Shown in pieces: positions 1 to 6,589 of a stretch of 52,837 nt of DNA. Origin of the DNA: a virus; IMG/VR virus record IMGVR_UViG_3300044213_000047, positions 1 to 52,837 of that record. One strand, 5' to 3'. The notes under the pieces are model-generated. The model was not told the DNA's origin, ran no database searches, and saw only the letters and a list, made by a program, of their open reading frames with translations. Both the position numbers and the translations under genes were made by a program. Numbering within the stretch: the stretch's first letter is position 1; every line of letters starts with the position of its first letter.

Positions 1-19
1 CAAGTCTTTTTTCTTGCAA

Positions 20-355
20 TCAGTCGGTGAACCAGAGGTCTTTGCCATCTGAAAATGCTCCATCAGGGGTTTCATCAGTGATAGGTGGCAGGTATAGGTT
101 CTCAGGGTTGAATTCGAACTCATCAGGATTGGCTTTTTGATGTATGGACTTCTGTTTTAGCTTACCACGCTCAATGAATGTCCAATTAGATGCTCGACCA
201 GCTTCAGTTTGAGCACGACGAGTGTTTGCTGCTGAGATTTTACGACGTGTACTTGGCTTGACCACTCGTGCTTTATTAGAGCAGACTTTTGAGCAGAACG
301 GACCACGTTTTTTATGAGTGGTGTCGCAAACAGGACAGGTTTTTTGCTTATACAT
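20..355 (-). CDS. small zinc-ribbon protein
   Basis: The 111-residue product has four N-terminal cysteines in two pairs (C7/C10 and C21/C25), which should form one zinc ribbon. A Ser/Arg-rich helix containing STRRKISAANTRR follows. It resembles the DNA-binding linkers (NUMOD type) of phage homing endonucleases, and an acidic tail ends the protein. No catalytic domain is visible, so a nucleic-acid-binding accessory role is inference. The gene ends with TGA close to the window edge. Confidence 0.7.
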   Translation of the reverse strand: MYKQKTCPVCDTTHKKRGPFCSKVCSNKARVVKPSTRRKISAANTRRAQTEAGRASNWTFIERGKLKQKSIHQKANPDEFEFNPENLYLPPITDETPDGAFSDGKDLWFTD

Positions 356-439
356 TATTGGTTTTCTGAAACGGTAGAACAGACTTCACATATTTAGAGT
401 CCGTCCGTTTTCCTTCCACACACCCCACCTAAATATACA

Positions 440-589
440 TCACCAGTGCCGTATGACTCCAGCGATAATAAATCCGTTAGTTATCATATACACTAATACA
501 ATGGCAGTTCTTACTAAGGCAATTCGATCTGATTCACCATCACTTTTACCTGATTTCTCACCTAACGCTTTAGCCCACAGACGCCACAT
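440..589 (-). CDS. small conserved phage membrane protein
   Basis: This 49-residue protein begins MWRLWAKALGEK, has a charged middle, then one hydrophobic helix (about residues 28-46) ending in a RHW tail. From memory it resembles a small one-helix protein common in T4-like cyanophages, but this was not checked. A GGAAGA ribosome site lies 5 nt before the ATG. The first 20 nt overlap the end of the preceding gene, suggesting translational coupling. Function unknown. Confidence 0.7.
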   Translation of the reverse strand: MWRLWAKALGEKSGKSDGESDRIALVRTAIVLVYMITNGFIIAGVIRHW

Positions 590-689
590 TTCTAATCTTC
601 CTCATATACCCTCGAAAGATAGTCTTTGGATCAGGGACAATGATCCACTCGTATCCCTCAGGAATATGCTTTGGTGCTTTGTAATTCAT
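570..689 (-). CDS. very small protein, coupled to its neighbours
   Basis: This is a 39-residue reading frame with the pattern YKAPKHIPEGYEWIIVPDP near its start and a basic C-terminus. Its ATG overlaps the stop of the upstream gene as ATGA, and its end overlaps the downstream gene, which is typical of the coupled small-gene strings here. The aromatic, proline-rich composition looks coded rather than random. Function unknown. Confidence 0.6.
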   Translation of the reverse strand: MNYKAPKHIPEGYEWIIVPDPKTIFRGYMRKIRNVASVG

Positions 690-892
690 AGTTCGATTCC
701 TTTGATTGAAACCTTTCCTAAGGCATTGATCAGATGATGGACTGCTCGTTTATCTATGGACAGGTAGATGGGTGAGTCGAAGTTGTTATCGTAGGTGTGT
801 AGGTGTAGCTTTATGATCGCTTCCTCTTCGATAATGGAAATATAAGGTTTTCCGTTTGGTTGATTGATTGTGTGTACTTTATCCATGAACAA
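686..892 (-). CDS. small protein of unknown function
   Basis: The 68-residue soluble protein alternates beta-like stretches (PYISIIEEEAIIKLHLHTY) with a helical end (AVHHLINALGKV). It overlaps the upstream membrane peptide gene by 14 nt and the downstream gene by 4 nt. No family was recognised. Confidence 0.65.
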   Translation of the reverse strand: MFMDKVHTINQPNGKPYISIIEEEAIIKLHLHTYDNNFDSPIYLSIDKRAVHHLINALGKVSIKGIEL

Positions 893-989
893 ATAGGTAA
901 ATTATGATGCCCAGAATGCAAAAGATTGGAATGTAATCTTTGGCTGTGGGCTTATCGTTGGTTGTTTTGGGTGGGGTGGGTTTAAGCAT
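879..989 (-). CDS. one-helix membrane peptide
   Basis: The 36-residue product has a Pro/Lys-rich N-terminal half and a hydrophobic helix at about residues 19-34 (YIPIFCILGIIIYLF). Its ATG overlaps the upstream stop as TAATG, arguing for translation by re-initiation. No function can be assigned. Confidence 0.55.
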   Translation of the reverse strand: MLKPTPPKTTNDKPTAKDYIPIFCILGIIIYLFVHG

Positions 990-1270
990 TATTCTTCGTT
1001 TGCAGTCCAGTGCTTACCGCAGTCTGGACAATTGTGATCAAACCACTCAATGTATTCCATAGCTCCCTCTCCTGCGTAGGATGGAGTAGTAACAACATTG
1101 GTGTGTGGACACTTGTCTTGTTTCTCCCAGCGTTGCAAGCAGTGGCTACATGTCCACATGCCTGCTTCCTCTGGAATTGGATAGCGTTCCTCTGTGTATG
1201 GTTGTTCACAGAAGTCACAGTGGTCTGGAATGCCACCACGCAGTTCAGCAATCATTTCTAATGTGTTCAT
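989..1270 (-). CDS. small multi-cysteine zinc-binding protein
   Basis: The 93-residue product carries several CxxC units: CDFC near residue 18, CSHC near 41, and CPDC near the C-terminus. A further Cys and several His residues also occur, consistent with two zinc sites. Such small zinc-ribbon proteins are common among early genes of T4-like phages. A +1-frame reading over the same bases has no comparable motif and is treated as a shadow. DNA, RNA or protein binding is possible; nothing more specific is visible. Confidence 0.75.
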   Translation of the reverse strand: MNTLEMIAELRGGIPDHCDFCEQPYTEERYPIPEEAGMWTCSHCLQRWEKQDKCPHTNVVTTPSYAGEGAMEYIEWFDHNCPDCGKHWTANEE

Positions 1271-1596
1271 TTTATTGGATAGTTCCTCTTCTTCACAAAT
1301 TCATCATGTTCTTCTTGTGTGGCAATCTGGTAGTTTTTGTCTTCATCCATCCAGCGACCCACCTCAGCCAGTGCTTTGTGTTGCAGTGGATTGCCCCATT
1401 GGTCGGTTTCGGTTGCCCAGTGAGTCACACACCAGTCAGAAATACAGGTGTCGGGATTCAGGTCGGGAGCAGCAACATTCTGAATCATCTTACCGCACCA
1501 GTATGGATAGTAGGATTTCAGAATTTGATCAGTAGACCATGTCTCTTGCACGTGTTGTCCATGCTCTCCAGGAAAAGAAATTGTGTAATACTTCAT
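1267..1596 (-). CDS. conserved phage protein, unknown function
   Basis: This 109-residue aromatic-rich protein starts MKYYTISFPGEHGQ and contains ETWSTDQILKSYYPYW. I recall this N-terminal pattern from small proteins of marine T4-like phages. The middle has several Cys and Trp residues without a clear metal motif. The end overlaps the next gene by 4 nt and the start overlaps the previous gene by 4 nt, placing it in one co-translated string. Function unknown. Confidence 0.75.
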   Translation of the reverse strand: MKYYTISFPGEHGQHVQETWSTDQILKSYYPYWCGKMIQNVAAPDLNPDTCISDWCVTHWATETDQWGNPLQHKALAEVGRWMDEDKNYQIATQEEHDEFVKKRNYPIK

Positions 1597-1859
1597 ACAG
1601 TTACTTTCAGTTGATTCAGTGCTGCGTCAATGCGCTCATGACATTGCTTCACAGCTTCATTTGGATTTAGATGACCGAACTCACTGGACACATCAAACTG
1701 TGTTCCAGTGGTGTTGGTGTTCATTTCCACTTTGCAATACCAACCCTTGTCCAGATAGGACAGACGTGGACGACCATATCGAATCAGAAAGGTCAGGTGC
1801 TCATCCAGTGGCAGGTCATACACTCTGGTGGCTTCTGGTTGTTTGAACAGTGTAAGCAT
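1593..1859 (-). CDS. hypothetical protein
   Basis: The 88-residue soluble protein has a beta-rich centre and a helical C-terminus (NEAVKQCHERIDAALNQL). It sits between the 2H-phosphoesterase gene and the conserved gene at 1267, with single-base or 4-base overlaps on both sides. No family was recognised. Confidence 0.7.
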   Translation of the reverse strand: MLTLFKQPEATRVYDLPLDEHLTFLIRYGRPRLSYLDKGWYCKVEMNTNTTGTQFDVSSEFGHLNPNEAVKQCHERIDAALNQLKVTV

Positions 1860-2356
1860 TATTTGTTTGCTGGTGTAAATTGTGGATCCAGTGGTACCAC
1901 CTTCACAGGTCCAAATTTCAGTGGGAATTTTGGAATTGGCAGGGTTTCTGGGTCGACCATCTGAGTCATGTCATAGGCAATAGTCAGGTGTGGTTTATAC
2001 ACAGGATAATCTGATGTGGCTCCCTCCTCGGTCAGCTTAGCATTCAGAAATTCTGCCCAGATAAACTTCAGTCGCATCACCAGACAGTGTCCATCGTTCT
2101 TGGTGGGGAAAACCTCATAGCCAGTGACGAATGCTTCTGTCTCTGTGGTCAAACCCTCAGCCGACTCTGCTGATGGAACAGGTGTGCGAGAGTAGATAAT
2201 TGTAATGTGATAGGTGCTTGGATCAACACGCTCGGTCAATCCCAGATTCATCTGAACAAAGTTATCTAACAGAGCACGTGACTCTGGTCGCAGATCCATG
2301 GACACATAGGTTCCATCCTTGTGCTTTGCGTATTGTTTTAATGTTGCAATCACCAC
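1859..2356 (-). CDS. 2H phosphoesterase, candidate anti-CBASS protein
   Basis: The 165-residue protein carries the two HxT signatures of the 2H phosphoesterase fold: H50-I-T52 in YHITIIYSR and H123-L-T125 in PHLTIAYD, spaced as in the LigT/2'-5' RNA ligase group. An N-terminal segment, DGTYVSMDLRPESRALLDNF, resembles T4 gp57B-type proteins. That family includes Acb1, which cleaves the cyclic nucleotides used by CBASS defence. The HxT residues are seen; Acb1 identity is inferred from length, the IYSR after the first HxT, and phage context. A cyclic-phosphodiesterase role in RNA or NAD metabolism is the main alternative. It lies in a string of small early-type genes. Confidence 0.7.
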   Translation of the reverse strand: MVIATLKQYAKHKDGTYVSMDLRPESRALLDNFVQMNLGLTERVDPSTYHITIIYSRTPVPSAESAEGLTTETEAFVTGYEVFPTKNDGHCLVMRLKFIWAEFLNAKLTEEGATSDYPVYKPHLTIAYDMTQMVDPETLPIPKFPLKFGPVKVVPLDPQFTPANK

Positions 2357-2553
2357 AGCTCCAAATCGGTAATGTCGATTTGTGTGTCTGGCTCATCTGA
2401 GTCCACATCGAACAGGTTTATATAAACTCTCATTGTTGGACCGATGCCTGATTCATGGGTCTCGCGAATTGAGTAGAAACTAATGTTGGGAAACGCTTTG
2501 TGAATTTCAACCAGCTTAGTCATTTGTTTGTTTGACAGAATAACTTCATTCAT
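2350..2553 (-). CDS. hypothetical protein
   Basis: The 67-residue protein has an N-terminal helix (NKQMTKLVEIHKAF) followed by beta segments and a very acidic end. It overlaps the 2H phosphoesterase start by 7 nt and the preceding 44-codon gene by 8 nt, so it is probably co-translated with both. Function unknown. Confidence 0.65.
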   Translation of the reverse strand: MNEVILSNKQMTKLVEIHKAFPNISFYSIRETHESGIGPTMRVYINLFDVDSDEPDTQIDITDLELW

Positions 2554-2680
2554 GGTGTACTTCCATTTCTTGTATAATCAGGTGTGCGAATTTCTGGCAG
2601 AATAGATGAAACCACAGGTCATCAATCAGTTCTTCTGGTGCTCCAGCTGCCAATACCAACTCACGTAGTGCTTCGTTCAT
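2546..2680 (-). CDS. very small helical protein
   Basis: This 44-residue helical peptide begins MNEALRELVLAAGAPEELI and contains KFAHLIIQE. The same two blocks (an MNERIKELA-like start and an LIVRE-like helix) occur in the 88-residue product at 44342, which suggests a shared family. It overlaps genes on both sides. Confidence 0.6.
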   Translation of the reverse strand: MNEALRELVLAAGAPEELIDDLWFHLFCQKFAHLIIQEMEVHHE

Positions 2681-2849
2681 TACTGCTCCAAATAATTGCA
2701 TCATTTTCATTACTGAACGCAGGAGATACCTGCTTGTCTTTCGAGTCTACCCAAAAGTAGATATAGTCAGGCGACTCAGGATCACGATATTTGATCAGAG
2801 TAATTGCCTTTGGTTTGATACCCAACAGGGTTTTAATTTTGTCTAGCAT
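2661..2849 (-). CDS. hypothetical protein
   Basis: The 62-residue product begins MLDKIKTLLGIKP and has a beta-rich body (YIYFWVDSKDKQV). It overlaps the downstream small gene by 20 nt and the upstream gene by 17 nt. No family was recognised. Confidence 0.6.
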   Translation of the reverse strand: MLDKIKTLLGIKPKAITLIKYRDPESPDYIYFWVDSKDKQVSPAFSNENDAIIWSSNERSTT

Positions 2850-3054
2850 TCTTTTCTATCCTATCAACACGTGCCCGTAGCACATTTACGCTTTCTGTTA
2901 ATTCTTGTATAGACTTGACAATGGCCACACGCATCTGATGCTCAAACAAGTCCTTATCGACTGCGAACATTTCTTCCTCGTCGTCAAGTTCTTGCATTGC
3001 CACCTCTTTCATCGCAATCATTGAAGTAATTTGTTTCTTGCGCCAGCCTGTCAT
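2833..3054 (-). CDS. coiled-coil protein
   Basis: The 73-residue protein has a basic N-terminus, an acidic block (ELDDEEE), then a long helix with heptad-like spacing (IQELTESVNVLRARVDRIEKN). This predicts a short coiled coil. Its start overlaps the end of the upstream gene by 4 nt. Function unknown. Confidence 0.65.
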   Translation of the reverse strand: MTGWRKKQITSMIAMKEVAMQELDDEEEMFAVDKDLFEHQMRVAIVKSIQELTESVNVLRARVDRIEKNARQN

Positions 3055-3470
3055 TCCAACTCCTTCACTTCAAAAATATAGTGACCACCACGACGAGATT
3101 GAACCCAAGTTAAATGCCACAACATATCAGCCTGTTGCATTGCACGAATAACTGCTTCATTGCCACTCCAACCAGCAGTGGACATATGAATACGATAGAC
3201 TTGCTCGCCTTGCTTATACTCATGTGCTTCTAAACCCTCAGACCAACCCCAAGAATGCAGATACCAGATAGAGTTGATAAACTTAAACCAACCCTGAATG
3301 TCATCCCAGTGCCACTTCTCAATAATCTCAAGGGCACCATCAGTGGGATAACCATCCTCATCGAGCAGTTCATCCTCCGCTAGGATTTCCTGAATCCGTG
3401 CCTTGTTGCGTGCTATCTTCTGGTCGTACTCCACTCTCCACTGTTCCTGTTGTTCCTTCGTTATTGCCAT
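3051..3470 (-). CDS. conserved Trp-rich phage protein
   Basis: The 139-residue protein begins with a charged helix (KEQQEQWRVEYDQKIARNKARI) and continues with a tryptophan-dense region (WHWDDIQGWFKF, WYLHSWGWSEG), ending in beta strands (WVQSRRGGHYIFEV). It starts inside the preceding small gene, with AGGA 6 nt before its ATG. No known domain was identified. Confidence 0.75.
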   Translation of the reverse strand: MAITKEQQEQWRVEYDQKIARNKARIQEILAEDELLDEDGYPTDGALEIIEKWHWDDIQGWFKFINSIWYLHSWGWSEGLEAHEYKQGEQVYRIHMSTAGWSGNEAVIRAMQQADMLWHLTWVQSRRGGHYIFEVKELE

Positions 3471-3552
3471 TATCAGTTCCTAATTCTTCAGCTTGAGCAG
3501 TGGTCATACCACGACCAATGTTTTGATATAAAAATGCCAGTGGATCACTCAC
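3370..3552 (-). CDS. possible small protein overlapping the next gene
   Basis: The frame starts with GTG overlapping the upstream stop as GTGA, a coupling signal. It reads MSDPLAFLYQNIGRGMTTAQ at its start, which looks coded. The last 33 codons run inside the gene at 3051 in another frame and are Gly/Thr/Asn-rich, which may simply reflect that overlap. The N-terminal half is therefore better supported than the C-terminal half. Confidence 0.45.
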   Translation of the reverse strand: MSDPLAFLYQNIGRGMTTAQAEELGTDNGNNEGTTGTVESGVRPEDSTQQGTDSGNPSGG

Positions 3553-3680
3553 TTAAAGAAACCCTTGATCCACTGCCACAGATTGTAGTAGCGACGCTGA
3601 TACTGCTCATGATAGTATGTATCATTGGGACAGTAACGACCTTGTTTACACATGTTATCACAACAGTATCGTTTTCTCAT
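3549..3680 (-). CDS. very small Cys/Tyr-rich protein
   Basis: The 43-residue product begins MRKRYCCDNMCKQGRYCP, with four cysteines in 13 residues, followed by an aromatic, basic stretch. A GGAG site precedes the ATG. A tiny metal-binding protein is plausible; no family was recognised. Confidence 0.55.
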   Translation of the reverse strand: MRKRYCCDNMCKQGRYCPNDTYYHEQYQRRYYNLWQWIKGFFK

Positions 3681-3688
3681 ATAACTCC

Positions 3689-4153
3689 TCACCAGCTAGA
3701 CTGGTAGTAAAAATCAGATTTAACAAACGCAGGGTCAGCAAGAATCTTATCAATGCGAGTCACAGTGTACTCAAGATCCTGCTTATACCCGTCATCGTAG
3801 TCAGTGCCACCGAAGAAAAATCCATTCTGTGTAGGTAGCAACTCACTTGCTTTACTTAGGTCAGAGAGAACTGTTTTACACGTTTCTCGCAACTGTTCAA
3901 GCTGATCGCGACCAACATAATACTCACGACAATTGTCCTCACCATCCTGACAGTTCTCAACGAACCACTGGTGAATCGCATTGGCTTTACGCCAGTAGGC
4001 AACTCGAAAGGTTACTTCCTGCGCACCATAGTCGCCATCCTCATCACCCTCAACACCAAAGATTTCGTTGATGTTTTGAATACGACCAGAGTCTTTCTCA
4101 TCGAAATACTTGCTCATATAACGCTTGCTAGACAGATACATATCGAGACCCAT
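3689..4153 (-). CDS. conserved MGLDMYL-family phage protein
   Basis: With the ATG preceded by AAGGAGTGATT, the product has 154 residues and starts MGLDMYLSSKRYMSKY. It contains VAYWRKANAIHQWFVENCQD and YYVGRDQLEQL. I know this pattern from many phage and bacterial proteins of unknown function, where the AYWRKANAIH block is the most conserved part. Two in-frame upstream codons (GTG, ATT) are less likely as starts. Confidence 0.8.
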   Translation of the reverse strand: MGLDMYLSSKRYMSKYFDEKDSGRIQNINEIFGVEGDEDGDYGAQEVTFRVAYWRKANAIHQWFVENCQDGEDNCREYYVGRDQLEQLRETCKTVLSDLSKASELLPTQNGFFFGGTDYDDGYKQDLEYTVTRIDKILADPAFVKSDFYYQSSW

Positions 4154-4162
4154 AATCACTCC

Positions 4163-4366
4163 TTAAACTTCTTCAACAGTCACACGGTAATGTTTACCGT
4201 TCTTATCAACAACAGTCATGGTCTTCTTGGTAGAGAGAAACTCACCATTGGTACCAAGATCCCACATAGTTTTACCAACGCTGTCCACATAGGTGCGCAT
4301 TTTCGTAGCATCCTGTTTCAGACTATCGCTGATAACCTTCGCAATGTAATCACAGTATGCTAACAT
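4163..4366 (-). CDS. hypothetical protein
   Basis: The ATG start, with GGAG 8 nt upstream, gives 67 residues beginning MLAYCDYIAKVISDSL. A helix is followed by a beta-rich end (TMTVVDKNGKHYRVTVEEV). The stop lies 9 nt before the next ATG. Function unknown. Confidence 0.7.
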   Translation of the reverse strand: MLAYCDYIAKVISDSLKQDATKMRTYVDSVGKTMWDLGTNGEFLSTKKTMTVVDKNGKHYRVTVEEV

Positions 4367-4368
4367 AA

Positions 4369-4602
4369 TCAATACTCCTTCTTACCACCAAATTGTTCAT
4401 TAAACTCATAACCAGCATTGTATGCTGTAATGTCAGCAGGGTTTGTAGCAACGATACGAGGACCAGAGTCACCACCAACACCACCACGATGGGGGTTTGG
4501 TTCACGACCGTAGTAGCTATCAGCTGAACCACGATCAAAGTAAGATCCGTGACTCATATCGTATTTGCTCTCAACCAGAGCACGTGCTTCAGTGTAATTC
4601 AT
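4369..4602 (-). CDS. conserved small protein with GSADSYYGR motif
   Basis: The start chosen is the internal ATG giving MNYTEARALVESKYD; the 25 codons before it look non-coding. The 77-residue protein contains FDRGSADSYYGREPNPH, a well-conserved block in small phage and bacterial proteins that usually end, as here, in an Asp/Lys-rich tail. The function of the family is unknown to me. Confidence 0.8.
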   Translation of the reverse strand: MNYTEARALVESKYDMSHGSYFDRGSADSYYGREPNPHRGGVGGDSGPRIVATNPADITAYNAGYEFNEQFGGKKEY

Positions 4603-4762
4603 AACCAATCCTTTCATTCCAACGCTGTTCAACGATCTCGTGAACAAAATCAACATCACAACCGAGCTCATCGGCAATTTCTTGACAGGACATGTAGTTC
4701 ATACCGATACAAATATCCAGCATGTAGTTAATGTCCTCCCAGAGTTCTTTGACCGCACCCAT
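4589..4762 (-). CDS. small helix-turn-helix-like protein
   Basis: This 57-residue protein contains SCQEIADELGCDVDFVHEIV, which has the spacing of a helix-turn-helix. Such a fold would suit a small DNA-binding regulator or accessory protein, but this is inference. It overlaps the downstream gene by 14 nt, and its start shares a base with the stop of the next upstream gene. Confidence 0.65.
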   Translation of the reverse strand: MGAVKELWEDINYMLDICIGMNYMSCQEIADELGCDVDFVHEIVEQRWNERIGYELH

Positions 4763-4947
4763 CAGAAATTCTCCCGAAGAAGAGCAATGAGTTCATCAGC
4801 ATCCATACTCAATTCTCTGGCAAGGTAATCTACGTCAGAGAGGGAAAGGTCAGCATAGTTCTCTTGACCCATCTCATCTTGAAACCGATCTACGTACTCG
4901 AGAACATCAACAATAAATTCAGCTTCAGCTGTCGCATTGTAACTCAT
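4762..4947 (-). CDS. small acidic protein
   Basis: The 61-residue acidic, helical protein begins MSYNATAEAEFIVDVLEYVD. Its second half, SDVDYLARELSMDADELIAL, is reminiscent of a helical DNA-binding turn but too acidic for confident assignment. It is co-transcribed with the membrane peptide upstream. Confidence 0.65.
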   Translation of the reverse strand: MSYNATAEAEFIVDVLEYVDRFQDEMGQENYADLSLSDVDYLARELSMDADELIALLRENF

Positions 4948-5111
4948 TATTTTGAACCTTTCATAGCAGTTACGCCAGAGTACACAATAAACAAACCAAC
5001 AGCAGCAATAACCAAAACGGTAGGAAGCTGAGCATCAGTTGCAGTATCAAGACCGCCAGCAGCACCAAAAACAACAAGTAGACCCAAGATAGCACGAATA
5101 GAACCTTTCAT
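4947..5111 (-). CDS. small membrane protein
   Basis: From the ATG preceded by AAGGAA, the product is 54 residues beginning MKGSIRAILGLLVVFGAAGG, with two hydrophobic helices (about 5-21 and 30-47) joined by a short polar loop. An upstream in-frame ATG lies right at the predicted transcription start and could add 13 residues by leaderless initiation. The gene is the first in a transcript started by the promoter at 5142. Confidence 0.7.
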   Translation of the reverse strand: MKGSIRAILGLLVVFGAAGGLDTATDAQLPTVLVIAAVGLFIVYSGVTAMKGSK

Positions 5112-5141
5112 AATCATTTCCTTTTCAATCATCATAAGACT

Positions 5142-5170
5142 ATTATACGCCAATTTTGAATTATTGTAAA
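5142..5170 (-). promoter_or_regulatory. sigma70-like promoter
   Basis: On the minus strand TTTACA (5165-5170) and TATAAT (5142-5147) are separated by 17 bp. The first ATG follows the -10 box by only 6 nt, while the better-supplied start lies 30 nt further on. The promoter would drive the small-gene string toward position 440. Confidence 0.8.
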
Positions 5171-5184
5171 GCACTTTCTTAAAG

Positions 5185-5203
5185 ACCCTACGGTCAGTAG
5201 GGT
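5185..5203 (-). terminator. hairpin terminator
   Basis: ACCCTAC, a 5-nt loop and GTAGGGT form a 7-bp stem followed by CTTT on the minus strand. It overlaps the stop codon of the gene at 5203 and sits just upstream of the promoter at 5142, separating two transcripts. Confidence 0.65.
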
Positions 5204-5466
5204 TATCTTGAGAGATTCAACACACGACCAGCGTATTCCATGAAAGAAACCTCATGAGGAACGAAAACGATTTTACCAACACGACCACCTTCGTCACCAC
5301 CGAAGTAGTCTTTGGTCACTGTGATTTTGTAAGCAGAGTAACCCATTTCGTTGTTGTTTGCTTGTTCAACAACACCCTCAACGAAGCAGTCTTCACGACC
5401 AATCATAGGTTTGAAGTCATAGGCACGAATCACATCACCAACAGAAGCAAGACCAGCGTTTCTCAT
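5203..5466 (-). CDS. conserved small phage protein
   Basis: The start at MRNAGLASVGDVIRAYDFKP follows an AAGGAA site. The 87-residue, beta-rich protein ends AGRVLNLSR and contains GREDCFVEGVVEQ and YKITVTKD. This overall pattern is familiar from conserved hypothetical proteins of T4-like marine phages. It is the only gene between its own promoter (5498) and terminator (5185), so it is expressed alone. Confidence 0.8.
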   Translation of the reverse strand: MRNAGLASVGDVIRAYDFKPMIGREDCFVEGVVEQANNNEMGYSAYKITVTKDYFGGDEGGRVGKIVFVPHEVSFMEYAGRVLNLSR

Positions 5467-5497
5467 AATAATTTCCTTTTCGATCATCATAATAGTT

Positions 5498-5526
5498 ATT
5501 ATGCCTGAATTCAGGATTATTGTCAA
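5498..5526 (-). promoter_or_regulatory. sigma70-like promoter
   Basis: TTGACA (5521-5526) and CATAAT (5498-5503) are 17 bp apart on the minus strand. The transcribed leader nearly duplicates that of the promoter at 5142: both read ATGATGAT, then GAAAAGGAAAT, then ATTATG. Confidence 0.8.
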
Positions 5527-5587
5527 GGACTTTTTCACTTATTTTTCGTCTAAAAACCCATTAAAAATCAACGACTTACAAACGAAA

Positions 5588-5608
5588 AACCCTCCATTTT
5601 GGAGGGTT
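5588..5608 (-). terminator. hairpin terminator
   Basis: AACCCTCC and GGAGGGTT form an 8-bp stem with a 5-nt loop; on the minus strand it is followed by TTT. A smaller GGGG/CCCC hairpin lies just before it at about 5612-5625. It ends transcription of the membrane protein gene at 5649. Confidence 0.75.
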
Positions 5609-5648
5609 ATTAGGGGTTACCCCTTAAAAACGCACTGCATGTGTTATT

Positions 5649-5879
5649 TTATGGCTCAGAAACCTCTTTGCCTGCATCGATGACGTTCCATGCACGCTCA
5701 TGCACGTAGTACAGAACAGAGTTTACGACAAGAGCGAAAGACACAACTCCAAGTCCAACTGTCCATGAACCTGATGCCAACCATCCACCAATAAAGTTTG
5801 TAATTGTTACTAGGATGCGCCAAGTGACAACTTTACCAAGTGAACGCATTGCTTTCTCATAAAATTTTGTGTGAATCAT
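5649..5879 (-). CDS. DUF2061-like membrane protein
   Basis: The ATG follows AGGAAACATA and gives 76 residues. The pattern GKVVTWRILVTITNFIGGWLASGS, two hydrophobic helices and LYYVHERAWNVI match the small DUF2061 membrane family, whose function is unknown. Alternative upstream in-frame starts run into the SGNH hydrolase gene and are less likely. Confidence 0.8.
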   Translation of the reverse strand: MIHTKFYEKAMRSLGKVVTWRILVTITNFIGGWLASGSWTVGLGVVSFALVVNSVLYYVHERAWNVIDAGKEVSEP

Positions 5880-5898
5880 TATGTTTCCTATTTTCGTG

Positions 5899-6306
5899 TT
5901 AATCATTCTTCTTCGTCTCTCTAGCAATTTCAGCATATCCACGATATGTTGGATGAATGCCATCAGGAGACATTTCCTTTGGTCGTTCAATGATAAAATC
6001 ACTGAACTCATTTGCGACATCTAAAACAGCCTGTCGTTCCTTTGGCTTACGAGTTGCTGATGGTAGAATCCAATAGACACGTCCATCAATTTCCTTACGC
6101 ATCTTACGCAAGTTGTCGTAAGTCTTACCATCCCAATCATTCGAACCGAGAGAGATGATAGTTGTGTTTGCTGGTTTGATTTGATTGATGTGTTTCTTGT
6201 TCCAATCAGTGGAGTTGATACCACTCTTAGCAATGGCAACACACTCAGTTCGTATCTGTGATACCCCAACTGCTATGCTATCACCAAGTATTAAACATTC
6301 AAGCAT
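5899..6306 (-). CDS. SGNH/GDSL-family hydrolase
   Basis: The 135-residue protein shows the blocks of SGNH hydrolases: GDS with the nucleophile Ser10, LGSNDW with the Asn of block III, and DGIHPT with the Asp/His pair near the C-terminus. The protein is short for the family (usually about 200 residues), close to a minimal domain. Phage SGNH enzymes can act on host glycans or lipids, but no substrate is visible and no signal peptide is present. It overlaps the upstream gene by 8 nt. Confidence 0.8.
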   Translation of the reverse strand: MLECLILGDSIAVGVSQIRTECVAIAKSGINSTDWNKKHINQIKPANTTIISLGSNDWDGKTYDNLRKMRKEIDGRVYWILPSATRKPKERQAVLDVANEFSDFIIERPKEMSPDGIHPTYRGYAEIARETKKND

Positions 6307-6589
6307 CTATCGTCCTCAATAATTTAACCATATCATCAGGTGCCACATAAGCACGTGCCACAATTGTTGTTGAAAAATCTATTGGATTTTTATATTGAGT
6401 GATCTCACACAACCTATTCTCCAACATTGCTTCAGCTAACCTTGCCACCATGGTAGATCGCATAGCTTGTCTTCCATCTTCATTAGAGAATCTGGAAACC
6501 ATTACCTGTTCATCAACTACAACCTTGGCAGTGATCATCTTACCACCAATCGCATAGTCCTTAAATTTTATATCAATCTGATCTATCAT
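6299..6589 (-). CDS. hypothetical protein
   Basis: The 96-residue alpha/beta protein begins MIDQIDIKFKDYAIGGK and has a helical centre (MVARLAEAMLENRL). It overlaps both neighbours by a few bases. No family was recognised. Confidence 0.7.
   Translation of the reverse strand: MIDQIDIKFKDYAIGGKMITAKVVVDEQVMVSRFSNEDGRQAMRSTMVARLAEAMLENRLCEITQYKNPIDFSTTIVARAYVAPDDMVKLLRTIDA

Noticed and set aside
1105-1614. A 169-codon plus-strand frame opposite two minus-strand genes
   Set aside because: It has Cys/Trp/His-rich, antisense-like composition and no ribosome site; the minus-strand genes at 989 and 1267 explain the region with coupled starts and coherent motifs.
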